DNA from: Forficula auricularia
Lineage: Eukaryota > Arthropoda > Insecta > Dermaptera > Forficulidae
Length of the DNA stretch: 64,000 bases
NCBI GenBank assembly: GCA_024734495.1
Contig: JALMQS010000187.1
Location: forward strand, 11,089,300 to 11,153,299
Reading direction: 5' to 3'
Shown: positions 43,666 to 56,890 of the stretch, in pieces
How the letters are laid out: every line of letters starts with the position of its first letter
Numbering within the stretch: position 1 is the first letter of the stretch
The notes under the pieces: generated by a model
The model's database searches: none
What the model saw: only the letters and a program-made list of their open reading frames with translations
Told to the model about the DNA's origin: nothing
Position numbers and translations under genes: made by a program

Positions 43666-44157
43666 TCTGCCCTATATAATTATGAGTTAATAAAAACAAA
43701 AATAGAAATTTTAATTTAATAATTGGATTTAAAGAAATTATTCAACATTATCAAATTATATTTATTTATTAGCAATAAATCAATAAACAAATGGTATTAC
43801 GAAATAATTAAAATTTTAATTATCTCTAAAATATAAATAATGTTTATTGAATTAATTATTATACACTCATGCAATTGAATTATTTTCAATTCTTTCTATC
43901 TAATATATAGCTTGTGGATATTTCTCTAGTCCAAAGCTGTTAACTTGAATAAAAAAAACAACCAACTCCTGAGCCTATTTCTTATTTTGCTTTGTATGGA
44001 TATAACTTTTGATTTGGCTATTTTAGTTATTTTTTTTTATGATTTTTCTAAAATAAATGGAACCTCTGGTGTTTTCTTTCCATTTTGAAAATCCGATCAA
44101 AATTGAAAAATAAAATTGGCAAATGATAGATAGACTACTACTACTACTACTATTTTT
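43666..44157. other. No feature recognised
   Basis: AT-rich. Nothing supported; a short CTA run lies near 44137. Confidence 0.5.
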
Positions 44158-44981
44158 ACTTTACCATACACCCTATGGTCAAGTATTGTAATCGTGCATG
44201 AAAAATGTGGCTTTATTCCCTCTTTTTTTTCAAAATATCTCAAAAACGGCTGAAACTATTTTGATTAAAAAAATTGAGCTAAGCCATGGCATTTTCCTCT
44301 ACAAAAAAGCTCTAATAAGTGAACATCGAAAAAATTATATTTTTCGAGATAATAATTGTTTTGTCAAAATGTCTGTTAGTTAGTCTGTGTATTACCAAAT
44401 TTGTGGACGAGCTAGCTCAAAAACTAGTGTGAATATCGAAACCAAATTTCACACGTAGTTTTGGTCCATTGAGATTAAGAGCTTATTAGATTATGGTGCA
44501 CATCGACCCAAAATTAAGGGGGGTCGAGGGGGGGTTAAAAATTAAAAATCTAGGTCGTTTGAGCAAACTGAACCAAATTTTCTATACATAATCAGTGGAC
44601 CTCCAGAAGTCTAAAAATGCAAAATCTAACCGCCCGAAATGGGGAAGGGGAGTGAAGGGACAAAAAATAAAAATCTTGGCCATTTACCAAACTCATCCAA
44701 ATTTTGTATACATAATTAGTGGGTCCCCAGAAGTCTAAAAATGCAAAAACTAACCGCTCAAAATGGCGGGGGGGGGGGGTCAAAAAATGAAAATCTTGAC
44801 ATTTTACCAAACTCAACCAAATTTTGTATACATAATCAGTGTGCTCATAGGAGTCTAAAAATGCAAAAACTAACCCCCTCCCCTACATGATTATAAATAA
44901 TTTTATTAAATATTAATGTAAGTGAGGGGCGAGGTTGTATGGTAAAGTCAAGTGGATGGCCACATCAGAACACGTCAGCTT
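44158..44981 (-). mobile_element. TTTACC-family element, complete inverted copy
   Basis: It runs from ACTTTACCATACACCCTATGG to GTTGTATGGTAAAGTCAAGT and GGATGGCCACATCAGAAC. Three internal units. The conserved block with GACGAGCTAGCTC is intact. The frame at 44592-44816 is unit sequence, not protein. It abuts the satellite array. Confidence 0.75.
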
Positions 44982-45012
44982 GTTAGTTCTACTAGTCCAT
45001 TTCTAAAGGACC

Positions 45013-48000
45013 TAAAATGATTAAAAATAAAAATAATAATAAATAAATTTTATTAAACCATTATTTTACATGAATTAAAATTATTAAATAAAATAATAAT
45101 AATAATAATAAATTTATTGAACCAGTTGTATTAGTTGAAATAATGTTTCATTGAATTTGATGATTCGACTTCGGAGATTACTTCCCCACTATCGATTGTC
45201 CTTGATCTTCTTGAGCTTGAGATAATCTTTTTAGTCCTTGTTTTTAATAAGAGGAAAAATAATTAATGAAATAAAACCTATTTTCCGATTACCATTCTCC
45301 TTTCATAAATAATAATAATAAATTTTATTGAACCAATTATTTTACATGCATTAGCGTATACATTGTATTTGAGCTTCGACTTCGGATATTACTTCCCCAC
45401 CATCGACTGTCCTTGATCATCTTGAGCTTGCCATACATCTTTTTAGTCCTTGTTTTTAATAAGAGTAAAAAACTAATTAAATGAAAAAAACCTATTTTCC
45501 GATTATCCATTCTCCTTTCAAAATAATAATAATAAATTTTATTGAACCAATTATTTTACATGCATTAGCGTATACATTTTATTTGAGCTTCGACTTTGGA
45601 GATTACTTCCCCACCATCGACTGTCCTTGATCATCTTGAGCTTGCCAATATCTTTTTAGTCCTTGTTTTTAATAAGAGTAAAAAACTAATTAAATGAATA
45701 AAACCTATTTTCCGATTATCCATTCTCCTTTCAAAATAATAATAAAAATTTTATTGAACCAATTATTTTACATGCATTAGCGTATACATTTTATTTGAGC
45801 TTCGACTTTGGAGATTACTTCCCCACCATCGACTGTCCTTGATCATCTTGAGCTTGCCAACATCTTTTTAGTCCTTGTTTTTAATAAGAGTAAAAAACTA
45901 ATTAAATGAATAAAACCTATTTTCCGATTATCCATTCTCCTTTCAAAATAATAATAAAAATTTTATTGAACCAATTATTTTACATGCATTAGCGTATACA
46001 TTTTATTTGAGCTTCGACTTTGGAGATTACTTCCCCACCATCGACTGTCCTTGATCATCTTGAGCTTGCCAACATCTTTTTAGTCCTTGTTTTTAATAAG
46101 AGTAAAAAACTAATTAAATGAATAAAACCTATTTTCCGATTATCCATTCTCCTTTCAAAATAATAATAAAAATTTTATTGAACCAATTATTTTACATGCA
46201 TTAGCGTATACATTTTATTTGAGCTTCGACTTTGGAGATTACTTCCCCACCATCGACTGTCCTTGATCATCTTGAGCTTGCCAACATCTTTTTAGTCCTT
46301 GTTTTTAATAAGAGTAAAAAACTAATTAAATGAATAAAACCTATTTTCCGATTATCCATTCTCCTTTCAAAATAATAATAATAAATTTTATTGAACCAAT
46401 TATTTTACATGCATTAGCGTATACATTTTATTTGAGCTTCGACTTTGGAGATTACTTCCCCACCATCGACTGTCCTTGATCATCTTGACCTTGCCAACAT
46501 CTTTTTAGTCCTTGTTTTTAATAAGAGTAAAAAACTAATTAAATGAATAAAACCTATTTTCCGATTATCCATTCTCCTTTCAAAATAATAATAAAAATTT
46601 TATTGAACCAATTATTTTACATGCATTAGCGTATACATTTTATTTGAGCTTCGACTTTGGAGATTACTTCCCCACCATCGACTGTCCTTGATCATCTTGA
46701 GCTTGCCAACATCTTTTTAGTCCTTGTTTTTAATAAGAGTAAAAAACTAATTAAATGAATAAAACCTATTTTCCGATTATCCATTCTCCTTTCAAAATAA
46801 TAATAAAAATTTTATTGAACCAATTATTTTACATGCATTAGCGTATACATTTTATTTGAGCTTCGACTTTGGAGATTACTTCCCCACCATCGACTGTCCT
46901 TGATCATCTTGAGCTTGCCAACATCTTTTTAGTCCTTGTTTTTAATAAGAGTAAAAAACTAATTAAATGAATAAAACCTATTTTCCGATTATCCATTCTC
47001 CTTTCAAAATAATAATAATAAATTTTATTGAACCAATTATTTTACATGCATTAGCGTATACATTTTATTTGAGCTTCGACTTTGGAGATTACTTCCCCAC
47101 CATCGACTGTCCTTGATCATCTTGAGCTTGCCAACATCTTTTTAGTCCTTGTTTTTAATAAGAGTAAAAAACTAATTAAATGAATAAAACCTATTTTCCG
47201 ATTATCCATTCTCCTTTCAAAATAATAATAATAAATTTTATTGAACCAATTATTTTACATGCATTAGCGTATACATTTTATTTGAGCTTCGACTTTGGAG
47301 ATTACTTCCCCACCATCGACTGTCCTTGATCATCTTGAGCTTGCCAACATCTTTTTAGTCCTTGTTTTTAATAAGAGTAAAAAACTAATTAAATGAAAAA
47401 AACCTATTTTCCGATTATCCATTCTCCTTTCAAAATAATAATAATAAATTTTATTGAACCAATTATTTTACATGCATTAGCGTATACATTTTATTTGAGC
47501 TTCGACTTTGGAGATTACTTCCCCACCATCGACTGTCCTTGATCATCTTGAGCTTGCCAACATCTTTTTAGTCCTTGTTTTTAATAAGAGTAAAAAACTA
47601 ATTAAATGAAAAAAACCTATTTTCCGATTATCCATTCTCCTTTCAAAATAATAATAAAAATTTTATTGAACCAATTATTTTACATGCATTAGCGTATACA
47701 TTTTATTTGAGCTTCGACTTTGGAGATTACTTCCCCACCATCGACTGTCCTTGATCATCTTGAGCTTGCCAACATCTTTTTAGTCCTTGTTTTTAATAAG
47801 AGTAAAAAACTAATTAAATGAAAAAAACCTATTTTCCGATTATCCATTCTCCTTTCAAAATAATAATAAAAATTTTATTGAACCAATTATTTTACATGCA
47901 TTAGCGTATACATTTTATTTGAGCTTCGACTTTGGAGATTACTTCCCCACCATCGACTGTCCTTGATCATCTTGAGCTTGCCAACATCTTTTTAGTCCTT

Positions 48001-48660
48001 GTTTTTAATAAGAGTAAAAAACTAATTAAATGAAAAAAACCTATTTTCCGATTATCCATTCTCCTTTCAAAATAATAATAATAAATTTTATTGAACCAAT
48101 TATTTTACATGCATTAGCGTATACATTTTATTTGAGCTTCGACTTTGGAGATTACTTCCCCACCATCGACTGTCCTTGATCATCTTGAGCTTGCCAACAT
48201 CTTTTTAGTCCTTGTTTTTAATAAGAGTAAAAAACTAATTAAATGAATAAAACCTATTTTCCGATTATCCATTCTCCTTTCAAAATAATAATAAAAATTT
48301 TATTGAACCAATTATTTTACATGCATTAGCGTATACATTTTATTTGAGCTTCGACTTTGGATATTACTTCCCCACCATCGACTGTCCTTGATCATCTTGA
48401 GCTTGCCAACATCTTTTTAGTCCTTGTTTTTAATAAGAGTAAAAAACTAATTAAATGAAAAAAACCTATTTTCCGATTATCCATTCTCCTTTCAAAATAA
48501 TAATAATAAATTTTATTGAACCAATTATTTTACATGCATTAGCGTATACATTTTATTTGAGCTTCGACTTTGGAGATTACTTCCCCACTCATCGACTGTC
48601 CTTGATCATCTTGAGCTTGCCAACATCTTTTTAGTCCTTGTTTTTAATGAGTAAAAAAAA
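45013..48660. repeat. 212-213 bp satellite array, left block
   Basis: About 17 head-to-tail units. The CATTCTCCTTTC marker recurs at 45293, 45508, 45721, 45933, 46145, 46357, 46570 and so on to 48482, every 212-213 bp after the first. The middle units are almost identical, differing mainly in AATAAT versus AATAATAAT length and A/T at ATGAA(T/A)AA. The first three are progressively diverged. No open frame. Nothing similar to a CRISPR: units are contiguous without spacers. Confidence 0.97.
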
Positions 48661-51600
48661 TTAATTTTTTTTATAAGATACTGATACAAAGTTGCACCAA
48701 GAAGGTACAACCTCGCAGGCTCGTAGGAGTGGACCCTTATAACGATGAAGATAAGGAAGTTTAGTGATTGGGTAGAAGTCGAAGGTATCTGTGGATGCTC
48801 ATCTTGAAAGATTGAAGGTGCGGGTGCTGGAAAGACGGTCGGGAAGAAAGTTCCAGTCTCTAGATGTCATGGGGATAAACAGATTGGCAGATGCGTTTGT
48901 TCGATTAGTATCCAGTTTAAGCGCGTAGGGGTGTTAGGTTTTAGAAAATCGTGTATTCCCGCGCAAATGAAGCCCTTGGTGGGATTATCGATTTAATTCA
49001 ATCGAACAAAATGATAATCTATAAAAAAGGAAGAGACGGAGACGGATCTACGATGGGCTAGGGAGTCGAGAGTGTCGATTGATATAGGATCGCCTATCAG
49101 TCTGATGGCTCGTCTCTGAATTGCGTCCAGGACTTTCAGAGAATACTTTGGAAGTTATCTCCGTCTGAGCAATATTCAAGACAAGGAGCGATTTTAGGCA
49201 CGCTGCCATTATAAAAAATTTGAGTGGGGGTGAAAAATCGTTTTGGTTCGGAAAGCCACAGCATGCTGCAGCCTTTGCTGAGATAATATGGTCATTCAAG
49301 GAGGTCGGAACCTAAGGGGCACCTAACAATGATAACATTACGAAATTCAATGAGCTCGAATCAAAGGAAATGTCCAGAAGGTTTCCTATCCGCTAAAATT
49401 AGGCAGCATTATTGTTTTACAAGCATTAAGTTCCTAGTTGTAGGATCCCCATTTTATTAGCATGCTTAAGTCTGAATTTATTGAGGCTATGTTTGCGCGA
49501 TCATCTGTAAGGATTGAGCGTTGTGGAAGTTATCGTCAACGTAACAATGTATTGGATTGGAGGGCAGATTTAATAGGTCATTAATATGGGTAACTAAGAG
49601 GCGGTGGAATAGCTGAGCCCTGAACTCCAATGGCATTAAAGGACGAGATTGATATTCCGTCAACCTCGACTTTAATAAGTGATTCGAGAGAAAACTCTCA
49701 AGCAACTTGCAGAGGCTCAGGGGAGGCCGACAGAACAATTTGGCAAGAGATTTTATTGTGCCAAACTTGATCGAAGGTACTTGAAATGTGGCTTCTTACG
49801 AAGGTCTATCTTTTACCAGTCTCTAGTTGCTTTATTCCACATATGAGTTGTATGCTAAAATGTCGCCGGTGGATAGTTTCGTCTAAAGACTGTATTGACT
49901 ATCGTGGATGAGTTTAGTTAGATTCCCTAAACGGTGAAGAACTTGCTCATTAATTATTTTTTCCATGATTTTGGAAGAACCGTAAAGTTCTCGTGATCGG
50001 ACGATAATTGGCTATCCACTTGGAAAAGATCTTCTTTTTTTATTGAGAATTTGAAGTTCTTGCGGTTCAGCTCCCGAGATTATTGGCCAGTGGCATAAGA
50101 AAGTTTGTTAGAAGTGCCGAGAGAATAGGAGGCAAGTTCAGGCGCGCAATTTTTGACTTACTACTGGTGGGAATGTTGTCTGGGCCAGCGTGCTGAGATC
50201 CAACATTGTAGGTTTGATTTATCTTTAATATTTTGGTATTCTTGGAATTCGTATCCTAATGGCGACATAGCGCTGGTGCTAGGGGTATAGGGCGGAGGTC
50301 CAGGTATCCATGCCGTCGCGGTGGCATGGCTGGTGCGAAGAATGAGGCGTGAATGCTTCAGCTTTGAGAGAGTAGCCTCGGTGGCTATTGAGCCGCTGGA
50401 ATTCAAGGAGGGCGAGACGCAGATTTCGAGGAGTTCGTAGTTAATTTCTCCGCAGAGATGCCAGAATCGATTTCTATTAGCTGGGCGTGGATGCAATCGA
50501 TCGAGCCCATTTTTCCGCCTGAAGGCACCTCTGGTCTCATTAAGAATTTCAGCGGCAATGGCGACGCGATTTTGAAAAAGCGATCTCGTTTGAGGTCCGT
50601 TCGGCGAGGAGCCCATTCCTTGAATGCTGGGATTTTTTCCACTGATACAGCTTCATTTTAACGCTTCGTCCTAGACCGAGTTTTTGAATGACAATTGCTT
50701 CCCATTTACATAGGGAACACACTCGTTCAACGCCCATCCAGATCTGCATCTTCAAACATACGGAAGCCACATTCAGTAGGCTTACTTTTATTTTTTAATG
50801 CACGTCATTCCGCTTCTGGAGTGTCCAGAAGCAGCACGCATCTCCATCTGAAGTTGGCTCTCTGGCCATGGCCATGTTACTTGTATTGGTTTGCTGGCTC
50901 TTGTGGGCTTAGACAGGCTGAAAGCAGAAGATGAACTTTAATCAGGAATTGGTCGGATTTATTCGGAAGTTGCGCGGAGAACGTGAATTTGCCGATAGGT
51001 CAGCTGTCAGCAACAGATCAGGCAGATACGGCTGCAGTGCTTGGGCTGTCAGGCATTCTGGTAGGGACAGTCGATGATTCGAGTGAGATTGCGGCATATG
51101 TAGAAGTTCATAGGCTTCGCGCACCAGCACGCGCTGGAGCTGAACTGGGCTGGGTCGTTCAACCAATGCTGATCATGGACATTGAAATCCGCAGAGCGGA
51201 AATTTCCGAATTAGAAATTGTGATTGAATTTAGTCGCAACATTTACCGAGATAGTTGAAAAATTCTGAAAATTTCCGGATCAATAGGGGACACTATAGAT
51301 TACACAGAGGAATCTAGAAGATGAATTTGCAGAGGAAATTTTAAGCCATAAAGCGTCGAATTTATCTGATTCCAATGAGGAAAAACGCTGACAGGGGACA
51401 TCATCTCGAACGTAGCAGCAGACACCATTATAGCGACGAAACATGGTGTGGAGAATATATTTGCGAAATTGAAGATCAGGGGCGTTAGATTTATTTTGAT
51501 CAATTTGGGTCTCGCTAAGGGCTAGAATAGAGGGTTGTTCATTTTCAAGGTGCTGGAATACAGAGGCTTTATTACTAAAGAGACCGCGGATGTTTGTATA

Positions 51601-52535
51601 ATGCAGGGTTAGCTTGGACATGATAGGGGGTGTAAGTGGATTATTTGATGTGGTAGTCGGAAATAATAGAATAGAAATCGGTATCACAAGTTAGACAAAG
51701 AAAGTTAGAAAGCATCAATAGCTAGATAGATGAAATCCAATTAACTCAGGCTAAGACTTGAGCAGTGGTCAAATTCTCCGATTCGATAATTAATTAATTA
51801 ATTATCTCCCACTTAATTATTTATGTTGAATCTGTGGAGAGAGAAATTGTATGTTATTGGTTTAATAACTACTTCTAGAATGATACTAGTGTTTACAATA
51901 GATATATTATAAATTATGAGTTAAGATAATATTTAAAATTTACTTAGATACTAGCGTTTATAATAGATTTATTATAAATTATAAGTTAGGGTAATATTTA
52001 AAATTAAAAATAAGTAGTTAGTTGAAATTATTATAGAATTATTATAGAACAATTAATATTTAAAAACCATGCAATAGTAAATAAATAATATTAATAAAAT
52101 GAAGTTTATTTAAAAATATATATAAACGTATATATTTAAAAATGAAAAAAATGTGTTCCCGATGGAAATATTTGTTAGTTGAAAGGAGATGATTTAAGAC
52201 GGGTTGAGGGGAAGGCTATAAGGGGATTGGGGCGGCAAGTGCCCAGTGTCAAGTGTAGAGAGGATGAGTTGACGATTCACATGTGTTCTCCAGATGTGTT
52301 ATTAGATCTGTGACAAAGAGAACAATAGAAAAATAGGAAATTTATTTAAGTAAATTAGTGGCAAGGTAAAATAAATAGTTTTTTTATATTATTGAATTAA
52401 GCGAGAAATTCTAAGTAGTATCGTGCAAGTAAAATATATAAAATCTGCCTGGAAATTGAAGAAAATTGCGATCGCTATGGAGCACTCAGCAGGTAGGACT
52501 TTATCCAATGTCATCCGAGGCGGGGCGGATTTTTT
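48660..52535 (-). mobile_element. Decayed full-length-scale LINE inserted in the satellite
   Basis: On the minus strand: a 5' part of about 850 bp without recognised coding, then at about 51620-51280 the endonuclease start (LTLHYTNIRGLFSNKA, PSILALSETQI, GVCCYVRDD). RT pieces follow in shifting frames, including HCYVDDNFHN at 49550-49530 where the catalytic box has become YVDD, then 49300-49050 with WNDHIISAKAAACCGF-like thumb sequence. It ends with a short A-tail (plus-strand T run at 48664-48671). Its 3' half is related to the LINE at 35.8 kb. Many frameshifts: inactive. ATTAA occurs at both junctions and could be the target duplication. Confidence 0.8.
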
Positions 52536-53165
52536 GAATTAAATGAATAAAACCTATTTTCCGATTATCTCATTCTCCTTTCTAAAATAATAATAATAAA
52601 TTTTATTGAACCAATTATTTTACATGAATTAGTGTATACATTTTATTTGAGCTTCGACTTCGGATATTACTTCCCCACCATCGACTGTTCTTTGATCATC
52701 TTGAGCTTGACATACATCTTTTTAGTCCTTGTTTTTAATAAGAGGAAAAACTAATTAAATGAAAAAAAAACCTATTTTCCGATTATCCATTCTCCTTTCA
52801 AAATAATAATAATAAATTTTATTGAACCAATTATTTTACATGCATTAGCGTATACATTTTATTTGAGCTTCGACTTTGGAGATTACTTCCCCACCATCGA
52901 CTGTTCTTGATCATCTTGAGCTTGCCAATATCTTTTTAGTCCTTGTTTTTAATAAGAGTAAAAAACTAATTAAATGAAAAAAACCTATTTTCCGATTATC
53001 CATTCTCCTTTCAAAATAATAATAAAAATTTTATTGAACCAATTATTTTACATGCATTAGTGTATACATTTTATTTGAGCTTCGACTTTGGAGATTACAT
53101 CCCCACCATCGACTGTTCTTGATCTTCTCGTGCTTGCGATAATGTTTTTAGTCCGTGTTTGTAGT
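52536..53165. repeat. 212-bp satellite array, right block
   Basis: About three units in the same orientation and phase as the left block. Variants follow the same order as the left edge: first unit with CGGATATTAC and CATACATC, then one with GCCAATATC, then a terminal unit with GATCTTCTCGTGC. CTGTTC replaces the CTGTCC of the left block. Confidence 0.95.
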
Positions 53166-54315
53166 AAGAGGAAAAATTTTACGAAATAAAAAAACCTCTT
53201 TGCCGAAGAATTCCTTTCAAAAAAAAATTATATATAACATAGTAATATTTGTAATGAACCATTAAGGGGTTTTAAAATAAAATAAAATAAACTAATTAAT
53301 AAAAATAAGATGAAACAATTGTTTATTAATTTATCATAAACAAAACAATATAAGTAAATAACATAAATAAATAAAATAAAATAAGTATAATAAAACAAAA
53401 ACAACATAACAATATAAACAAAATCATTCTAAAAAAAATGAATTTATTTCATTTTTAAACCTAAAGTTCTGAAGCTAGAGAGACCGAAATCTAATTGGAA
53501 TTACATACATTTTGAGTATTAGGTTTTTTCTTTTTAAAAGGTTGAAAATGACGTTCTAATAAATTATTTTATTCGGAATTTACAATTTTCATTATCCATG
53601 GGCTACCTTTTCATCGATTAGATATTTAATTAATTAAATAACTAGTTAATTAAATCAACAAAAAGAAATTTTGTAAGTTTGTTAAAAAAATACACTTTCT
53701 TCACTTTTTTCTTCAATTTGGTCTTGTTATCAAAATCGTAAGACTGATTAAAACCAGCAGGAGAGTGTCTGTAGATTGGGGTCAACCGCATTCACCACCA
53801 TCATAATAAGCTCCAGCGACGACTAATTCTCCAGCATCCCTCGCTTTTATTGCTAAATCCCACCATTGCATTGTCTTGAATAGACTACGTATACTATATA
53901 TATATATAGTCTAATCGAGAGACAAATAACATGGTCAAACTTTTAACTTTTTATTTTTAACATCAAATCATTGATGTATTAAATATTTATTCCCGAAATT
54001 TAAAGTTGATCGTCTGTCTCATTACCGAGAAATAAATTATTGAAAATTATCCTATTAACATGGAAGTAAATGGACCGAGCTTTTAAAAGGGCTATATAAC
54101 ATCTATACAAATTATACCATTTTCAACCAATTTATATAGATCAATAATTCAACTTTTATTAATCGAATGATACATTTTTCAATAGATTTGACAGTCTAGT
54201 TAATTAGTTATTCATAAATGTAAAAATAAAAATTTATTTGCAGCCAACAGAATATAACATATAATTTTTTTGCAACGAAATTTTCTCTGAAGAGAGACGG
54301 ACTGGTAGAAATTTT
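53166..54315. other. No gene recognised
   Basis: AT-rich. A GACGTTCTAATAAATT block near 53551 resembles sequence near 26865 next to a hammerhead relic, so a Penelope-type fragment may be present. Otherwise nothing. Confidence 0.45.
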
Positions 54316-54411
54316 AATTGAATGTAACGGAAGGCAGCCCAGAGGTAGTGAGGAAAGAAAAAATTAACACATATAAAATAAGGTGTAATTTATTGGAATC
54401 CTTCCTCCTTT

Positions 54412-54465
54412 CCTTTCAAACCGACGTTTCGGAGGATTTTTCCTCCTTCTTCAGGGTTTCAAAGG
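54412..54465 (-). ncRNA. Hammerhead ribozyme motif, dimer-type stem III
   Basis: CTGAAGA (54454-54448), one extra A, stem II GGAGG/CCTCC with an AAAAAT loop, GAAAC (54430-54426), palindromic ACGT, then C as cleavage residue. Stem I: CCTTTGAAACC pairs with GGTTTGAAAGG, 10 of 11 positions. The strong, symmetric stem I is good structural support. Confidence 0.65.
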
Positions 54466-54691
54466 GTCAATGAATGAAACAAATAAAATGTTTCCTTCTT
54501 CTCTCCACAGTAGTGTTCAAAAACTTTCTTCATTTTTAACAAAGGCATAGAAAAACAAATTTTTTTTCCTTCTAATTAAGAAAAGAAGGAAAAAAAATTT
54601 GTTTTTCTATGCCTTTATTAAAAATGAAGAAAGTTTTTGAACACTACTGTGGAGAGAAGAAGGAAACATTTTATTTGTTTCATTCATTGAC

Positions 54692-54746
54692 CCTTTGAAA
54701 CCCTGAAGAAGGAGGGAAAAATCCTCCGAAACGTCGGTTTGAAAGG
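54692..54746 (+). ncRNA. Hammerhead ribozyme motif, dimer-type stem III (opposite arm)
   Basis: CTGAAGA at 54703-54709, an extra A, stem II GGAGG/CCTCC (loop one base longer), GAAAC at 54728-54732, ACGT, C17 at 54735. Stem I as in the other arm (54692-54702 with 54736-54746). Both copies keep the full core. Confidence 0.65.
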
Positions 54747-54842
54747 AAAAGAGGAAGGATTCCAATAAATTACGCCTTATTTTATATGTGTTAATTTTTT
54801 CTTTCCTCACTACCTCTGGGCTGCCTTCCATTACATTCAATT

Positions 54843-55198
54843 ATAACATATAATAAAAAAAGCACTAGTGTAGAATTCCAATTCTATTTCTTGAAATCGT
54901 TTTTATATTAAATAAATGTTTTTAAAAAAATTTATCTCAATATTATTTTGATTAATATTATCAAAACAAACATTTTTATTCGAAATTAAGCTCATTATTA
55001 ACGATTTTTTTTATTTAAAAATTTAGTAGGCAGAAGTTGTCACTCTGCAGAAATACAAAAGATTTTTTCCTAGATCATCCAGATAGAGCTGCTGTCTCGA
55101 ACCTCCTTAAGGCATCGCCGTCAACAGTTTTGAACTTAAAAGCAATGAAAAATTATATTAATATACACGGAGGGCTGTTAACTTCAATATTTTAAATC
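54843..55198. other. No feature recognised
   Basis: AT-rich. Nothing supported. Confidence 0.5.
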
Positions 55199-55447
55199 AA
55201 AATATTTAGTTGACATAATAGAAAACAGCTTCCTCTTTTATTTTCAAATTACCACTTGATTTTAGCTCAATTAGAACTCGAGTTATAATTAAAAAACTAA
55301 AACTACGTAATTATAAATGATAATAAATATAGATAAAAACATAAGGTCTTAGTTTTTTAGTTATAACTCGAGTTCTAATCGAGCTAAAAATAAGTGGTAA
55401 TTTTAAAATCAAACAGGAAGCTGTTTTCTATTACGTCAATAAAATAT
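55199..55447. repeat. Foldback, TTATAACTCGAGTTCTAATC family
   Basis: Arms of about 105 bp (TAGAAAACAGCTTCCTC, AGAACTCGAGTTATAATT and complements) with a central spacer near 55325. Confidence 0.8.
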
Positions 55448-56584
55448 GTATTTTAAGTTCCAAAATGGTATCCTCAATAGTAGTCAATAACATCAATAGT
55501 AAGTATGTATTTTAAATTCAAATATTGCTGTTTAATATCTAATGGGACTCAAAAATAGGTCAAAATTTTTCGTCATTTTGACTAATAATATCGCAAAACT
55601 CTGACGTGTTGTAAAAAATCGGAATATTGCATGATAATAAACGTATAAAACTCTACTGGAATCCATTCTTAGGCCTAACGGGAGAAATTTTTAGAGGAAC
55701 CATATTGCATTCCATTTTTGATGTTTTGACTATTAATGGTAACCTCTTCTGAAAACATGGAAGAATCGACTTAAAATCAAAAAGTCTAAATTCTTTTATG
55801 GTAAACAACTCAATTAATTAATGAAAAGAAATTGAAAACAATTTAATTATTAATTTATATTGACCCACCCACATGTGAGCACTTATTTTAATTAAGAAAG
55901 AACCTATCAAATTATTGTTACTTGAATATAAGACCTTGACAGATCGATTTCTCGGCCACAAAACCCTCTCATTCGTTATTTTACCAAAATAAATAAAGCT
56001 TTTTCTAGGTTTAAATAAGAACCTGTTAAGCATAATTAATTCCTTATTAGGTTTAGAATTTGGGTTTTCAAGCGCATTTTCCACTTGGCTGGTTGATTCT
56101 ACAACTGTATAAGCAAAATTCGCATTATGGCCGTATTTACGGACAAGTGATTTATTTGTATTCGGAAATTGTATTAAGGTAAGTGAAAAGTTAAAATTGT
56201 AATTAAATCATCTAATCTAAACTTTATTTTTTAGTATTATTTATTGAATAATAAAATAATCTGAATAAATATATCAATAAAAATATTTAAATGCTCAACT
56301 AGAGAGAGAGGAAATTGAATATTTGATCAGATATTATAATATATAGAATAGAATAGAGAGATTTGGTTGGAAAATCCGAGTCATCCGAGTGATAATAAAC
56401 ATTTAATGTATTCTTCTTTATCATATTCTATTCATACAATATTGGTTGGACTCGATATTTCAATCAAACATCAAAATGTCAAAGTGTCAATTGGAAAATA
56501 TTTGCAAAATTTATGCTAAATAATAAAAAAAAAGTTATTATTAATATAAATAACGTATTTGTCTTCTTTTATGCTTCACAAATC
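55448..56584. other. No gene recognised
   Basis: AT-rich. The frame at 55818-56084 on the minus strand has no recognisable features. Confidence 0.5.
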
Positions 56585-56890
56585 TACTCTTATTAAACGA
56601 GCAAAAATTGTTTATATATATATTTGTATCTTAGATCTATTTTGAAAACGACTCTACCGATTTTGATGAAACCAACTCTATTAACAAGTTTTGAGGATGA
56701 GAAAAAGATCTGGCTAGGTCTGGACCTCGACAAATTTAATCTTAATTGATCTTTTTCTTAATTAAAGTAATTATTGATAAATGAAAATCTCAAAAAAAAG
56801 TTTGTTTACATTTTTTTCAATTATCTTTTATTTTTAATTGGTTTTTTAATTTTAAAACCCATTAATAGGTTATAGCAAATATTAATACAT
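56585..56890. repeat. Dispersed repeat R2, copy 2
   Basis: Matches 29760-30065 closely. It ends where that copy runs into the long TA microsatellite. Confidence 0.6.

Larger units (their letters stand above)
54316..54842. repeat. Foldback with a hammerhead in each arm (Penelope type)
   Basis: Arms of about 255 bp are near-perfect complements: AATTGAATGTAACGGAAGGC at the left end mirrors the right end, meeting near 54580. Each arm contains one hammerhead motif in opposite orientations. The minus-strand frame at 54607-54840 is arm sequence. Confidence 0.85.

Noticed and set aside
45013..53165. CRISPR array or ribozyme-bearing satellite
   Set aside because: Units are contiguous 212-213 bp repeats with no spacers, and neither strand of the unit contains a hammerhead core.
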